Shown: in pieces, positions 24,192 through 32,671 of the stretch
How positions within the stretch are numbered: the stretch's first letter is position 1
Layout: every line of letters begins with the position of its first letter
Origin: Bacteriovoracaceae bacterium
GTDB lineage: Bacteria; Bdellovibrionota; Bacteriovoracia; Bacteriovoracales; Bacteriovoracaceae
DNA length: 33,771 bases
Assembly: GCA_947446575.1 (NCBI GenBank)
Contig: CANFHC010000032.1
Span: 1-33,771, forward strand
Reading direction: 5' to 3'
Position numbers and translations under genes: made by a program
Notes under the pieces: model-generated
The model's input: only the letters and a program-made list of their open reading frames with translations
The model's database searches: none
What the model was told of the DNA's origin: nothing

Positions 24192-24895
24192 CCGTTAACG
24201 ACTTCACCTATAAAACGGTAACCACTTCCCCAAATCGTTTTTAAAAACTTAGGATTTTTAACATCGTCTTTTAATTTTGAGCGCAGTCTACTGATTAAAA
24301 CATCTATAGTGCGGTCAATACTGTCCCATTCAATTCCTCTGAGTTTATCTACTACTTGCTCACGCGAGAGCGTTACTCCAGGGTTTTGCATAAAAAGACA
24401 AAGCATCTCAAATTCCATTGTTGTTAAATCCAAAACATCACCTGATAGAGCAACTGTAGCTTTTACGAGGTCGACGACGAGGTCTTGTGATTTGAAAATT
24501 TTATTAACGAGTTGTTGATTTTGAAACTGATTATCTGTTCTTCTTAAAACAGATTGGATTCTTGCCAGAAGCTCTCTTGGTTCATATGGCTTTGGTATAT
24601 AGTCGTCTGCACCTAATTCTAAGCCAACTAAACGATCATTCAAATCTCCACGAGCAGATAAAATAATAATTGGAGTGGAAGATGTATCGCGGATTTCTTT
24701 GCAAACTTCAAATCCAGTTTTATCAGGCATATTAATATCTAAAACGATTAAATGTGGTTTATGCTTGTTAAAAAGCTCAAGACCTAGTGTTGGATGAAGT
24801 GCAGTGATGACTTCAAAATCATATTTAGATAAAAAATCTGAAAGTAATTCATTTAGTTCATTATCGTCATCAATTATAAGAATTTTTTTTTTCAT
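24188..24895 (-). CDS. OmpR family response regulator
   Basis: The 235-residue protein is complete. The receiver domain (1-120) has the acidic pocket I-D-D-D, phospho-acceptor Asp53 in V-L-D-I-N-M-P-D, conserved S-A-R-G and K-P-Y-E-P-R-E. The C-terminal winged helix (about 135-235) has T-T-M-E-F-E-M-L and R-T-I-D-V-L-I-S-R-L-R-S-K-L and ends near G-S-G-Y-R-F. No kinase gene adjoins it, so it is an orphan here. The sensor-less kinase at 16523-17242 is one candidate partner. No Shine-Dalgarno is visible. Confidence 0.93.
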   Translation of the reverse strand: MKKKILIIDDDNELNELLSDFLSKYDFEVITALHPTLGLELFNKHKPHLIVLDINMPDKTGFEVCKEIRDTSSTPIIILSARGDLNDRLVGLELGADDYIPKPYEPRELLARIQSVLRRTDNQFQNQQLVNKIFKSQDLVVDLVKATVALSGDVLDLTTMEFEMLCLFMQNPGVTLSREQVVDKLRGIEWDSIDRTIDVLISRLRSKLKDDVKNPKFLKTIWGSGYRFIGEVVNG

Positions 24896-24970
24896 ACTTT
24901 TTATTCTCGCATAAGCTTTACCTACTTAGGGTAGCAAAAAATTTCTTATCGCGTCCACAAAAACCACGTT

Positions 24971-24976
24971 TACAAT
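24971..24976 (+). promoter_or_regulatory. -10-like TACAAT in front of the AEC transporter gene
   Basis: TACAAT ends eight bases before the ATG at 24985. No Shine-Dalgarno is present and no good -35 is found at 17 bases, so this is a weak leaderless-promoter candidate. Confidence 0.35.
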
Positions 24977-24984
24977 TATTTACA

Positions 24985-25932
24985 ATGGATTCACTATTAA
25001 CTTCTATGAATAATTTTATAGTTATTTTTCTATGTATGATAGCTGGAGTTCTTTGCAGGAGATTACGCGCATTTCCAGCGAGTACTGCTCAATCTCTTAA
25101 CGCATTTATTATTTATCTATCCCTACCTGCACTTGTTATTTCTCAACTTCCAAAACTTTTTCTTAAGATGAAATTTGTAGGATTGTGGTGGGTGCCAGTT
25201 TCAATGGCATGGATTAGTTTTGTATTATCCTTTTGCTTTTTTGCATTTTTGGGAAAATACAAAAAGTGGTCTAACGCCAAAATTGGCGCTCTCATACTCA
25301 CCGCAGGATTAGGTAATACTTCTTTTGTTGGTTTTCCTATTCTAGAGGCCATTATTGGCCATCACGCAATACCTATTGGAATTTTAGTAGATCAACCTGG
25401 CAGCTTTCTCGTCCTTTCAACATTAGGGATTATGGTTGCCGCATTTTTTTCAGGCACTCATGTTAATACAAAATATATTTTTAAAAAAGTTTTAACTTTT
25501 CCACCATTTATTGCACTTCTCTTTTCTGTCGGTTGGGCCATTTCTGGACTTTATGGTGAAGAAGTTTTGCAATCCCCAATAGAGAAAATTGCTATGACTT
25601 TAGTTCCGCTCGCTTTGTTTGCGGTGGGCTTTCAGTTGAAATTTGATTTATCCATTTTAAAAAGAAGAAGGTTTCCACTGGCGATAGGACTTTCGTTTAA
25701 GTTAGTGCTTATTCCAGCCTTTTTTGCTTTTTTTTATTTAAAAATATTAGGTGAAAATGATTTAGCTGCAAAGGTGACAGTATTAGAATCTGCAATGGCC
25801 ACTATGATTTCTTCAGCTGTCGTTGCTACAGAGTTTCATTTGGATACAGAGCTCGCTAATTTAATGGTGGGAATCGGAATACCGCTATCTTTAATTACAG
25901 TTCCATTATGGAATCATTTTCTGTTTCAGTGA
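24985..25932 (+). CDS. AEC (auxin efflux carrier) family transporter
   Basis: The 315-residue protein has about ten membrane helices in the two five-helix halves of the AEC family. Recognisable parts are G-V-L-C-R-R-L, Y-L-S-L-P-A-L-V-I at the first crossing, and G-L-G-N-T-S-F-V-G-F-P-I, the family's central motif. V-L-E-S-A-M-A-T follows in the second half. Bacterial members export or exchange organic anions such as malate, and the substrate is not determinable. The gene has no Shine-Dalgarno. Its end overlaps the convergent trhA gene by seven bases. Confidence 0.9.
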   Translation: MDSLLTSMNNFIVIFLCMIAGVLCRRLRAFPASTAQSLNAFIIYLSLPALVISQLPKLFLKMKFVGLWWVPVSMAWISFVLSFCFFAFLGKYKKWSNAKIGALILTAGLGNTSFVGFPILEAIIGHHAIPIGILVDQPGSFLVLSTLGIMVAAFFSGTHVNTKYIFKKVLTFPPFIALLFSVGWAISGLYGEEVLQSPIEKIAMTLVPLALFAVGFQLKFDLSILKRRRFPLAIGLSFKLVLIPAFFAFFYLKILGENDLAAKVTVLESAMATMISSAVVATEFHLDTELANLMVGIGIPLSLITVPLWNHFLFQ

Positions 25933-26573
25933 ACGAGTTTCGAAATAACCAGAAAATGCAAACTCGCTCCGACAATGACTAGGAGATGAAAAATTTCGTG
26001 GTAACCAAAAATTTTTGGAAATGGGTTTGGTTTTTTTAATGCATAAATAACTGCACCAGTAATATAAACGACTCCACCAGAGTAAAGGAAAATTAAATCT
26101 TTAGTACTTAAGACATCACTAAGTTCTGCTCTGTAAGGTAAAACAAGTAAACCGGCAGTGACGTATAGAATAGACGAAAGCCATTTTGGGGCATTGGCCC
26201 AAAAAAGTGATTGGAATATTCCCAAAAAAGCAGCTCCCCAAACCAGCTCCATTAATTTTATTCCAGTATCCATGGGAAGTTTTAATAAACAAATGGGAGT
26301 ACTCGTCCCAGCTATTAAAATATAAATAGCCGCATGATCAAGCCTCTTCATGAACATTCTCTGTTTTGGATTCCAGTTAGGTCGGTGATAGAGTGCACTG
26401 ATTCCAAATAGAGCGATTAAGCTAAAAGAATAGATAAGAGCGGGTATGAAGTGTCTAACGTCTTGGGCTTGACCCATCAGCATTGCACACGCACCTAGGG
26501 CCATAAAAAAGGCAGCTTGGTGAGAGTGACCGCGAAGTAATGGTTTTGAGAGTGCATTTTTTGTCGTGCTCAT
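25926..26573 (-). CDS. trhA: TrhA/hemolysin III family (PAQR) membrane protein
   Basis: The 215-residue, seven-helix protein has the bacterial PAQR residues: H-S-H-Q-A near the start, I-S-A-L-Y-H-R-P, R-L-D-H-A-A-I-Y-I-L-I-A-G-T and F-G-Y-H-E-I-F-H-L-L-V. The Ser/His/Asp set is the proposed metal-dependent hydrolase site of the wider CREST superfamily. Some bacterial members affect membrane-energetics homeostasis, and the 'hemolysin' label is historical. It overlaps the AEC gene convergently by seven bases. Confidence 0.93.
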   Translation of the reverse strand: MSTTKNALSKPLLRGHSHQAAFFMALGACAMLMGQAQDVRHFIPALIYSFSLIALFGISALYHRPNWNPKQRMFMKRLDHAAIYILIAGTSTPICLLKLPMDTGIKLMELVWGAAFLGIFQSLFWANAPKWLSSILYVTAGLLVLPYRAELSDVLSTKDLIFLYSGGVVYITGAVIYALKKPNPFPKIFGYHEIFHLLVIVGASLHFLVISKLVH

Positions 26574-26627
26574 GACTTCTACAATAGTATTTAAAGCTTG
26601 AGTCTTAAAGTAAAATAATTGTCAAAT

Positions 26628-27662
26628 TTAGATTTTGGTATTGAGTTGACCGCAAGCAGCTAGGATATCATCGCCTTTTGTTCCCCGAATGAGCGCCGGC
26701 AACTTATAACTTTCTAATATTTTTTGAAAAGCTTCGACTCTAATATTTTCAGGTCTTTCATATTCTGTTCCAGGAAACGGATTGAATGGGATAAGATTTA
26801 TTATAGCTTGTTTTCCTTTCAGCAATTCTCCTGTGGCGTGAGCATCAAAGTCAGAATCATTAAAATTTTTTATAAGTAGATACTCGTAAATGACATATTG
26901 TTTTCGTTTTAGAGGAATCAAGTCGAGATATTTTAAAATTTCTTCTAGAGGGTAGCGCTGATTGATAGGAATAAGTTTATTTCTTTTTTCTTCAATGGAA
27001 GAGTGTAGTGAAAGTGCAATATTCACTCCCGGTATTTCATTGTTCCATCTTAATAATCCTGGAAGATACCCCGCAGTGGAGACGGTAATTTTTTGAACAC
27101 CAATACTTGTTCCGTGTTGATCAAGAAAAATTTCAATGGAAGTTTTAACAGCATCAAAGTTATGAAGTGGTTCACCTTGTCCCATATAGACAATGTTTTT
27201 TAATTGATGATCTGCTGGCCTCTGCTTTTTTAACCAGCGATCTGCCAAGATAAATTGACCAACAATTTCATGAGTTGCTAAATGTCTTTTTAACCCTTGA
27301 GTTCCTGTAAAACAGAAAGAACATTTCATTGCACAACCAACCTGAGTAGACAGACAGATTGTATATTTATTTTGAAAGGGAATAAGTACCGTTTCCACTT
27401 TCAATCCATCGCTCATTTGAATTAAAAACTTTGCAGTATGATCGCTGGATTCATGAACATCGATGATTATTGGTAGCTCAAAGTTGAAGTTTTCTCGCAA
27501 GTATTCTTGAGTGGCAAGTGCAAGATTGTGAGTGCAAGGTTCAATGTTTTTTTGTTTGTAGTGCCAATTAAAAAGCAATGAGGCGCCAGACACTGAAAGA
27601 TCATTTTCTTCCAGTATTTTTGTAAGTTCTTTAAAATTATATTGATAAAAAGATGTTTTCAT
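26628..27662 (-). CDS. rlmN: Dual-specificity 23S rRNA/tRNA m2A methyltransferase
   Basis: RlmN is a radical-SAM enzyme that methylates C2 of A2503 in 23S rRNA and A37 of some tRNAs. The ATG at 27662 gives 344 residues in line with the family. A GTG at 27704 would add 14 unusual residues, and neither start has a Shine-Dalgarno. The [4Fe-4S] motif is Cys110-x3-Cys114-x2-Cys117, followed by M-G-Q-G-E-P-L and the S-T-A-G region. The C-terminal A-C-G-Q-L cysteine (about 337) is the catalytic partner that carries the methyl group. Confidence 0.95.
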   Translation of the reverse strand: MKTSFYQYNFKELTKILEENDLSVSGASLLFNWHYKQKNIEPCTHNLALATQEYLRENFNFELPIIIDVHESSDHTAKFLIQMSDGLKVETVLIPFQNKYTICLSTQVGCAMKCSFCFTGTQGLKRHLATHEIVGQFILADRWLKKQRPADHQLKNIVYMGQGEPLHNFDAVKTSIEIFLDQHGTSIGVQKITVSTAGYLPGLLRWNNEIPGVNIALSLHSSIEEKRNKLIPINQRYPLEEILKYLDLIPLKRKQYVIYEYLLIKNFNDSDFDAHATGELLKGKQAIINLIPFNPFPGTEYERPENIRVEAFQKILESYKLPALIRGTKGDDILAACGQLNTKI

Positions 27663-27726
27663 TCTTGAGGTAATTCGTAGCACGGAAATAGGTATAAATT
27701 CCACTATGAAATATTGAAAATCTCAT

Positions 27727-27732
27727 TATCAT
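27727..27732 (+). promoter_or_regulatory. -10-like TATCAT before a small lipoprotein gene
   Basis: TATCAT ends six bases before the ATG at 27739. The gene lacks a usable Shine-Dalgarno and the -35 is poor. Confidence 0.35.
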
Positions 27733-27738
27733 TAAGAG

Positions 27739-28158
27739 ATGAAAAAAATTAATTTAAGCTTCTTGGTTGTTCTTATGCTCTCAGCTTGCACTCGATCTCC
27801 AGAAAAACCAAAGCTAACAATAAGCGAGTATACTCAACAGGCAGTTATCATTAAAGGCGTTTTAGAAAAAATATTAGCTGAAACAGACTATAAAAAAATG
27901 CATGAAATTGCCCAGGCGGTTGAAAGTTCAAGGGCTGTTAATTGCATAGCTATATCTGAAGAATGTAATGTGTATGGTGAAGTCTTAAATAAAATTGTTG
28001 AAGGCACGCAAAAGGGGCTTCCAGGAGAGGCTGAGAATGTGGCTATCTATAAAAAGATTGGTGACCTAGATCGCTCCATAACTGAAGGACATGAAAAACT
28101 AGCAGAAGACTGGAAGTTATATATCAACGCAAAATCGAAAGCTGAAGAAGGAAAATAA
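27739..28158 (+). CDS. Small lipoprotein of unknown function
   Basis: The 139-residue product starts with a lipoprotein signal ending at the lipobox L-S-A-C (residues 14-17). The mature part is helical and charged, with two cysteines close together (N-C-I-A-I-S-E-E-C). No family is recognised. The gene lies 76 bases from the rlmN start in the divergent direction. It probably has its own leaderless promoter. Confidence 0.75.
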   Translation: MKKINLSFLVVLMLSACTRSPEKPKLTISEYTQQAVIIKGVLEKILAETDYKKMHEIAQAVESSRAVNCIAISEECNVYGEVLNKIVEGTQKGLPGEAENVAIYKKIGDLDRSITEGHEKLAEDWKLYINAKSKAEEGK

Positions 28159-28281
28159 GAGACTTAGAACTGTCTATAGTTTAGTCAGTTTTGTAAGTTT
28201 TACCAAGGCGTCTTAGTATCAATTGAGATAACTCCGGCAAATGGCATTATTAGGCATTCATACTAAACATGGAGCTAAATT

Positions 28282-29421
28282 ATGTCTTTGAGTCGTAATA
28301 CTGTATTAACCGCTATCACACTTGCTACTTTATCAACTTTAAGCTTTAGCGCCACGGCTGCTAGTACTTCTGTTTGTAGTGATCCAATTCAAAAAATCTG
28401 TACAGATACTCAAGGCCAGCGGGCCGATAGAGCAAAATATGTAGCTGCTTTGAAAGCAGAAATTTCAGCTGAAGCAGAAAGAAATGCAGCACCTAGAATT
28501 GAAGAAATGAAAAAGCAAATTAAGCCTATTCGTTTTATCAAAAGAGCATTGGCTAAATTAAAAATTAGAAACCAAGAAATAATGAAATCAGCGAAAACAA
28601 GAATAGGCGGATTTGAATCAGTTGTAACTAATAATGGAAATGTTCAAAGATTAAAAAATTTAATGTACTCAGCTATCGATACAAGTAATTTTAGTGCGAA
28701 TTCAAAAGTTCAATTTAAAGAAAATATTAAATCAATAGTCATTGGTAACTTTGCAGACTTTTTAGAAAGAACAGATTTAGAAAACGATGTTTTGTCTCAA
28801 ATTTTAGCAAATGCTTGTGGATCAGATGGATTGATCGATAATGCTTTCGCTACCACTATTAAAGGTGAACGCTACGTTCTTGTTTGTCCAGGCTTCTTGA
28901 TTACTCTAAATCAAACAGCAAGCGATTCAGATCGTTTCAACAGCATCCTGCATGCGATCTCACATGAAATGGGTCACCATATCGATAATAGCAAAATTGG
29001 AAATGATTTATACGCTCCTTACTTGGGATGTTTAGCGAAAAATTATTCTGATCGTTTTCAACAGACAGCTGATGACCAAAAATTTTGTAAGGCCAATGAA
29101 AAAGAGCCAGCAAAATGTAATGAAAAAGTTGCTCTTAGCCATGCAGGAGAGTTGATCGCGGATCAATGGGGGCTTCGTACGACTTCGATTTACTTAAATG
29201 AAGAAAGATATTCTTCTGGAGATGCTGAACAAATGTTGACTGATAGTTGGGCAAAACTTTGTGGAACGGGAGATGAAGGAATTCACCCTACGGGAGACTT
29301 TAGAATCGGTACTCTGATGAGAAAAAATCCAGGGATCAATGGGTTCTTAGGATGTAATACTTCTGAGACAGATGCAAAACCAGCTTGCACTTTTGATGGA
29401 GAAGTTTCGGCTTCTAACTAA
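28282..29421 (+). CDS. Short secreted neprilysin-like (M13-type) zinc metallopeptidase
   Basis: ATGGAGC precedes the ATG, and residues 1-26 form a signal peptide. The 379-residue protein lacks the large N-terminal lobe of M13 peptidases but keeps the catalytic order. D-N-A-F with downstream P-G-F-L corresponds to the neprilysin substrate-binding strand. His228-Glu229-x-x-His232 is the zinc site, then Glu290-x3-Asp294 (E-L-I-A-D, 58 residues after the second His; 59 in neprilysin). Last comes His335-x5-Arg341 with N-P-G-I-N-G-F-L-G-C. Cysteines suggest disulfides. It should cleave peptides outside the inner membrane. A clear terminator follows. Confidence 0.8.
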   Translation: MSLSRNTVLTAITLATLSTLSFSATAASTSVCSDPIQKICTDTQGQRADRAKYVAALKAEISAEAERNAAPRIEEMKKQIKPIRFIKRALAKLKIRNQEIMKSAKTRIGGFESVVTNNGNVQRLKNLMYSAIDTSNFSANSKVQFKENIKSIVIGNFADFLERTDLENDVLSQILANACGSDGLIDNAFATTIKGERYVLVCPGFLITLNQTASDSDRFNSILHAISHEMGHHIDNSKIGNDLYAPYLGCLAKNYSDRFQQTADDQKFCKANEKEPAKCNEKVALSHAGELIADQWGLRTTSIYLNEERYSSGDAEQMLTDSWAKLCGTGDEGIHPTGDFRIGTLMRKNPGINGFLGCNTSETDAKPACTFDGEVSASN

Positions 29422-29430
29422 AGAGATAAT

Positions 29431-29458
29431 AAGGCCCGGAGTAATCCGGGCTTTTTTT
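29431..29458 (+). terminator. Intrinsic terminator after the metallopeptidase gene
   Basis: GCCCGGA (29434-29440), GTAA loop, TCCGGGC (29445-29451) and seven T residues. Confidence 0.95.
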
Positions 29459-29465
29459 ATTTAAA

Positions 29466-30074
29466 CTAATTGACCGTCACCCAAACATTACTAATTCCAT
29501 TTCTTCTAACGAGCACATTAAAAATTTGACCATTATCAGGATGTAATCTTATACATCCATGACTTGCTGGATTTCCCAATTTCCCCCAATTCCCTCTAGT
29601 TGTTCCATGAATCGCATAACCACCTCTGATGAAAACAGCGTAGGGCATATTACCCAAGCCATTATAATCTCCGTCGGGATACTTAGTAGAAGTATAGCGG
29701 TCATAAATTCTGCCATCTGGATGTGTATCGAAGTCAGGCGTCGTGTATCCTGCTTTACCTGTAGATGTTTTCCAGGTGTAAGTTAAAACTCCATCGATAT
29801 AGAGATAAAGTCTTTGTGCACTTTTATCAACGTCGGCCCAAATTTTACAAGAGTTGCGATAGCAGCTAGGACTCAACATTTCTAAGATATCAACTTCTAG
29901 GTGAGATGGTTTACCAGTTGTTTTTTCATAGTCTTCATCCATTTCTTTTAATTGTTTTTCTATCGTAGGTGATCTTGGATCCAATTCATCAAAAACGTTA
30001 TTTCCTTTTATATGTTTTGCGTTAGCGGTGCCGTTGTATAATGTCAATGCGAATGCTAAAACTAATGCTTTCAT
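29466..30074 (-). CDS. Secreted L,D-transpeptidase (YkuD domain)
   Basis: The 202-residue protein has a signal peptide (about 1-19, ANA/K), a helical linker and a C-terminal YkuD domain. The domain contains R-L-Y-L-Y-I-D-G, I-H-G-T and the catalytic S-H-G-C-I-R-L near the end. L,D-transpeptidases make 3-3 cross-links in peptidoglycan or attach proteins or D-amino acids to it. In predators such enzymes may act on the predator's own wall or the prey wall, and sequence does not tell which. Two further cysteines (S-C-Y-R-N-S-C) precede the domain. It is convergent with the peptidase gene. Confidence 0.93.
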   Translation of the reverse strand: MKALVLAFALTLYNGTANAKHIKGNNVFDELDPRSPTIEKQLKEMDEDYEKTTGKPSHLEVDILEMLSPSCYRNSCKIWADVDKSAQRLYLYIDGVLTYTWKTSTGKAGYTTPDFDTHPDGRIYDRYTSTKYPDGDYNGLGNMPYAVFIRGGYAIHGTTRGNWGKLGNPASHGCIRLHPDNGQIFNVLVRRNGISNVWVTVN

Positions 30075-30362
30075 ATTCTAATCTCCTTAAAAAGTTTAGC
30101 TTTCTTCGAGCATAATTATTTTTACCATTTAAGAAATTGAGGTAGCAAAGTAAGTTTCAGCTAAGTTTTTTTTTGAAAGTCACGAGTTCATTACACTCAT
30201 TATATATTTTCTCACTATGAAAAATATTTCTATGAGTCTTCAAATAATTAAAAATTATAGACCAAAAAATTTCTTGTTATGTATTTGAAAAATATCACTC
30301 TCTGTCTTGACTGTGGTGGCCCAATTGATAGTCTCAGAAGGTTCACTTCCCAAGGAATAAAA

Positions 30363-30911
30363 ATGGATCTAGAGTGGAAAAAGTTAGATGAACATTCTTA
30401 TAAAGCAGGATACAAAAGATTTTTAAAAAAAGCTTTTAGTCTGCCTAACGGTGAACACCGCGATATCGATATAAAAGATGAAGGTAAAACTGTTTGCATT
30501 TTTGCCATGACAACTACTGGAAGTATTTTAATGACGAGACAGTACCGTCCAGGTCCTGAAAAAATCCTTACGGAATTACCAGGAGATTATATTGGCTTTG
30601 ATGAAGTACCTATAGTGGCCGCTAGAACAAAACTAGTAGAGGAAACAGGTTATGAAGGAGACTTAGAGTTTATTTGTACATCTCTGGATGGAGCTTACTC
30701 AAACATGGTTCGACATAATTTTGTAGCTAAAAATTGCGTGAAGAAAAATGCTCTCCATCTCGATCATGTAAAATTTGTTGAAGTTGTTGAGATGTCACTA
30801 AAAAATTTTATTCAACATTTGCGAGCAGGACAACTAACAAATTTAGACACTGGTTATCTGGCCCTTGATTATCTAGGAATATTCCATTTCAATGAACGAA
30901 AAAAAGAATAA
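30363..30911 (+). CDS. Nudix hydrolase, ADP-ribose pyrophosphatase-like
   Basis: The ATG at 30363 is chosen for its AAGGA seven bases upstream. The longer frame from 30279 has no Shine-Dalgarno. The 182-residue protein resembles the NudF group: R-Q-Y-R-P-G-P followed by E-L-P-G-D-Y-I, then the Nudix box with A-A-R-x-x-L-V-E-E-T-G-Y (E-E of the metal site intact, though the first part of the box is altered: D-E-V-P-I replaces the usual G-E-x-x-x). The family hydrolyses nucleoside diphosphates linked to X, such as ADP-ribose. The gene stands alone. Confidence 0.82.
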   Translation: MDLEWKKLDEHSYKAGYKRFLKKAFSLPNGEHRDIDIKDEGKTVCIFAMTTTGSILMTRQYRPGPEKILTELPGDYIGFDEVPIVAARTKLVEETGYEGDLEFICTSLDGAYSNMVRHNFVAKNCVKKNALHLDHVKFVEVVEMSLKNFIQHLRAGQLTNLDTGYLALDYLGIFHFNERKKE

Positions 30912-30981
30912 GTTTTCTTAAAAATTGACTCCTGCAAATTTACTTCTTACTCTATTAGCTAATAAATCTTAGTGAGGTAGT

Positions 30982-31488
30982 ATGAATTGTTTAAGAGTAA
31001 CTTTTCTTTTTCTAATGTTGTTGAGTGCATCTGCTTTTGCAAAAAGTGAAGGTCATATTATTACTGCGAGTAGTACAAAATCATCGTTGAGCATTTTTAA
31101 AGATAGTTACGATGAAGTTCAAGGCTCATTTGATGCTACGGCTGCTTATGATTATTCTTTTGCTCAAGGATTAATGTTGGGCGCAGATTTTGGAACTTCA
31201 ATATATTCAAATAGTAGTTTTTGGTCACTAGCAGTTGGACCTGGATATAATTTTAATAAACAAGATATTGAGAATTCTTATTATGCGACAGCTAAAGTTG
31301 GAGCAGCATCAAGCCATTACGGTTCATACTCAACTACCTATGCACTTGTGACACTGAAAGGTGGAAAACGATTTAAATTAATGGAGCACGTAAGTTATGT
31401 TCCTGGAGTAAGCATTTCTAAAGTATTTGTAACGGGCTCAGATCCAACGCTTACATTTGAAATTTTTAGAATCGCAATAATTTTTTAA
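30982..31488 (+). CDS. Small outer-membrane beta-barrel-like protein
   Basis: The 168-residue product begins with a signal peptide (about 1-20, AFA/K) and continues as alternating beta-strands rich in Tyr, Ser and Gly. It ends I-A-I-I-F, with the terminal Phe expected of proteins handled by the Bam machinery. The size suits an eight-stranded barrel of OmpW/OmpX dimensions, but no family is recognised. A strong bidirectional terminator follows, shared with the convergent AhpD-like gene. Confidence 0.75.
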   Translation: MNCLRVTFLFLMLLSASAFAKSEGHIITASSTKSSLSIFKDSYDEVQGSFDATAAYDYSFAQGLMLGADFGTSIYSNSSFWSLAVGPGYNFNKQDIENSYYATAKVGAASSHYGSYSTTYALVTLKGGKRFKLMEHVSYVPGVSISKVFVTGSDPTLTFEIFRIAIIF

Positions 31489-31530
31489 TTTTATTTATAC
31501 GCTCGAAGAGATCTTGAATAATCAAACATA

Positions 31531-31585
31531 TAAAAAAAGAGCATCTCAAAATTATTAAATAATTTGAGATGCTCCCATTTTTTTA
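31531..31585. terminator. Bidirectional intrinsic terminator
   Basis: A 12-bp stem GAGCATCTCAAA (31539-31550) / TTTGAGATGCTC (31563-31574) extends by five more pairs past a bulge. A-run and T-run flank it on both sides. Confidence 0.93.
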
Positions 31586-32542
31586 TTGTTTTGTTATGGC
31601 TGTCATACCAACTTTTTTAGCTTGTGTTTTTGTATGTCTCATAATTTGTCCCACTTCTCTTTTAAAAGTTTTTTCATCGGCTTGAGATCCATTTAAAACT
31701 GTACTCCAAAGTCGAGTGACTGAAGCCATCGCAATTGCTTCGCGAAGTTCGCTGGTATTAGCGCCATTAACCTTTGCCGCTTCCGTAGAATAATAAGTAC
31801 ATTGAGGGCATGACATTTGAGATGCCACTCCCAGACTAATAAGTTCTTTTGCTTTGGCTGAAAGTTCTGTTTCTGGATTTAGTTCAACAGCTTTCATCAT
31901 TTTCCAAGCACTCGCTATACCATTTTCAGGAAACATGCGTAGTAGAGTTGGTACGGAGCCAAGTGTTTGCTCCATATCCTTATAGGCACTTTCAGAATCG
32001 ATAACTGCAATTGGTTGCATTGCTTTTTCTTGCTCAGAAGAACTGGAGCTAGCATCTTTAATTGGTTTGGTAAGTTCAGCTCTCATGTGGGCCATCATTT
32101 TATCAACATCTTTTGCGGCATCCGCTTCAGTCATTTGCACTCCACCAACATAAGTACCCCAGTGACGTGTTAATGCCGCCATTCCGACTGCCTCTTTAAT
32201 TTCGTCTTCACTAGCTCCATTCACCTTAGCTGCTTCAGTGTGAAGGTACACACAGTAATGACAAGGGATTTGAGATGCAACCGCTAATCCTATAAGCTCT
32301 TTTAGACGAGCAGGCAAAACTGTACTTGAGCTTAACTGAATACTTTTCATTTCTTCCCAGGCCGCTGGAAGTCCTGCTGTTGGAAATGATTTAATAAAGG
32401 TCGGCACAACTCCTAAAGTCTTTTGAATATCATCATAAGCCTTTTGCAAGTCGGCGTTTGATGTCGTCATAGTCGAGGCTGCAGAGGTAAAATTATTAAG
32501 AGAAAGTATTGTTAATGTCAGCACTGTTAATAAAAATTTCAT
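31583..32542 (-). CDS. Exported two-domain AhpD/carboxymuconolactone-decarboxylase-like protein
   Basis: AGGAGA precedes the ATG. Residues 1-22 are a signal peptide. Two homologous CMD/AhpD domains follow (about 30-160 and 181-310), 151 residues apart and joined by a Ser-rich linker. Domain 1 has the peroxidase-type C94-x2-C97-x3-His101. Domain 2 has C245-x2-C248 but Ser252 in place of His. AhpD uses such a CxxC as a thiol-dependent peroxidase or disulfide partner of AhpC, normally in the cytoplasm as a single domain. Export of a fused pair to the periplasm is unusual. A peroxide or disulfide-exchange role is inference. Confidence 0.88.
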   Translation of the reverse strand: MKFLLTVLTLTILSLNNFTSAASTMTTSNADLQKAYDDIQKTLGVVPTFIKSFPTAGLPAAWEEMKSIQLSSSTVLPARLKELIGLAVASQIPCHYCVYLHTEAAKVNGASEDEIKEAVGMAALTRHWGTYVGGVQMTEADAAKDVDKMMAHMRAELTKPIKDASSSSSEQEKAMQPIAVIDSESAYKDMEQTLGSVPTLLRMFPENGIASAWKMMKAVELNPETELSAKAKELISLGVASQMSCPQCTYYSTEAAKVNGANTSELREAIAMASVTRLWSTVLNGSQADEKTFKREVGQIMRHTKTQAKKVGMTAITKQ

Positions 32543-32671
32543 ATAAAAGTCTCCTGTTGAAGTTCTATAGCTCCATATATTAGTATCGGAGCATAATTAG
32601 CTAACAGCAATTCCATTGGTGTTAAATATTGATTTGTCTTATGAATAAAATACTAAAAAGGAAAATGATCA

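Noticed and set aside
24921-24934. CTAC-TTAGG-GTAG dyad between the response regulator and AEC genes
   Set aside because: Four-base arms are too short to separate from chance.
30279-30362. N-terminal extension of the Nudix gene with C-L-D-C-G-G, zinc-ribbon-like
   Set aside because: No Shine-Dalgarno at 30279 and only one Cys pair, while 30363 has AAGGA and fits the family start.
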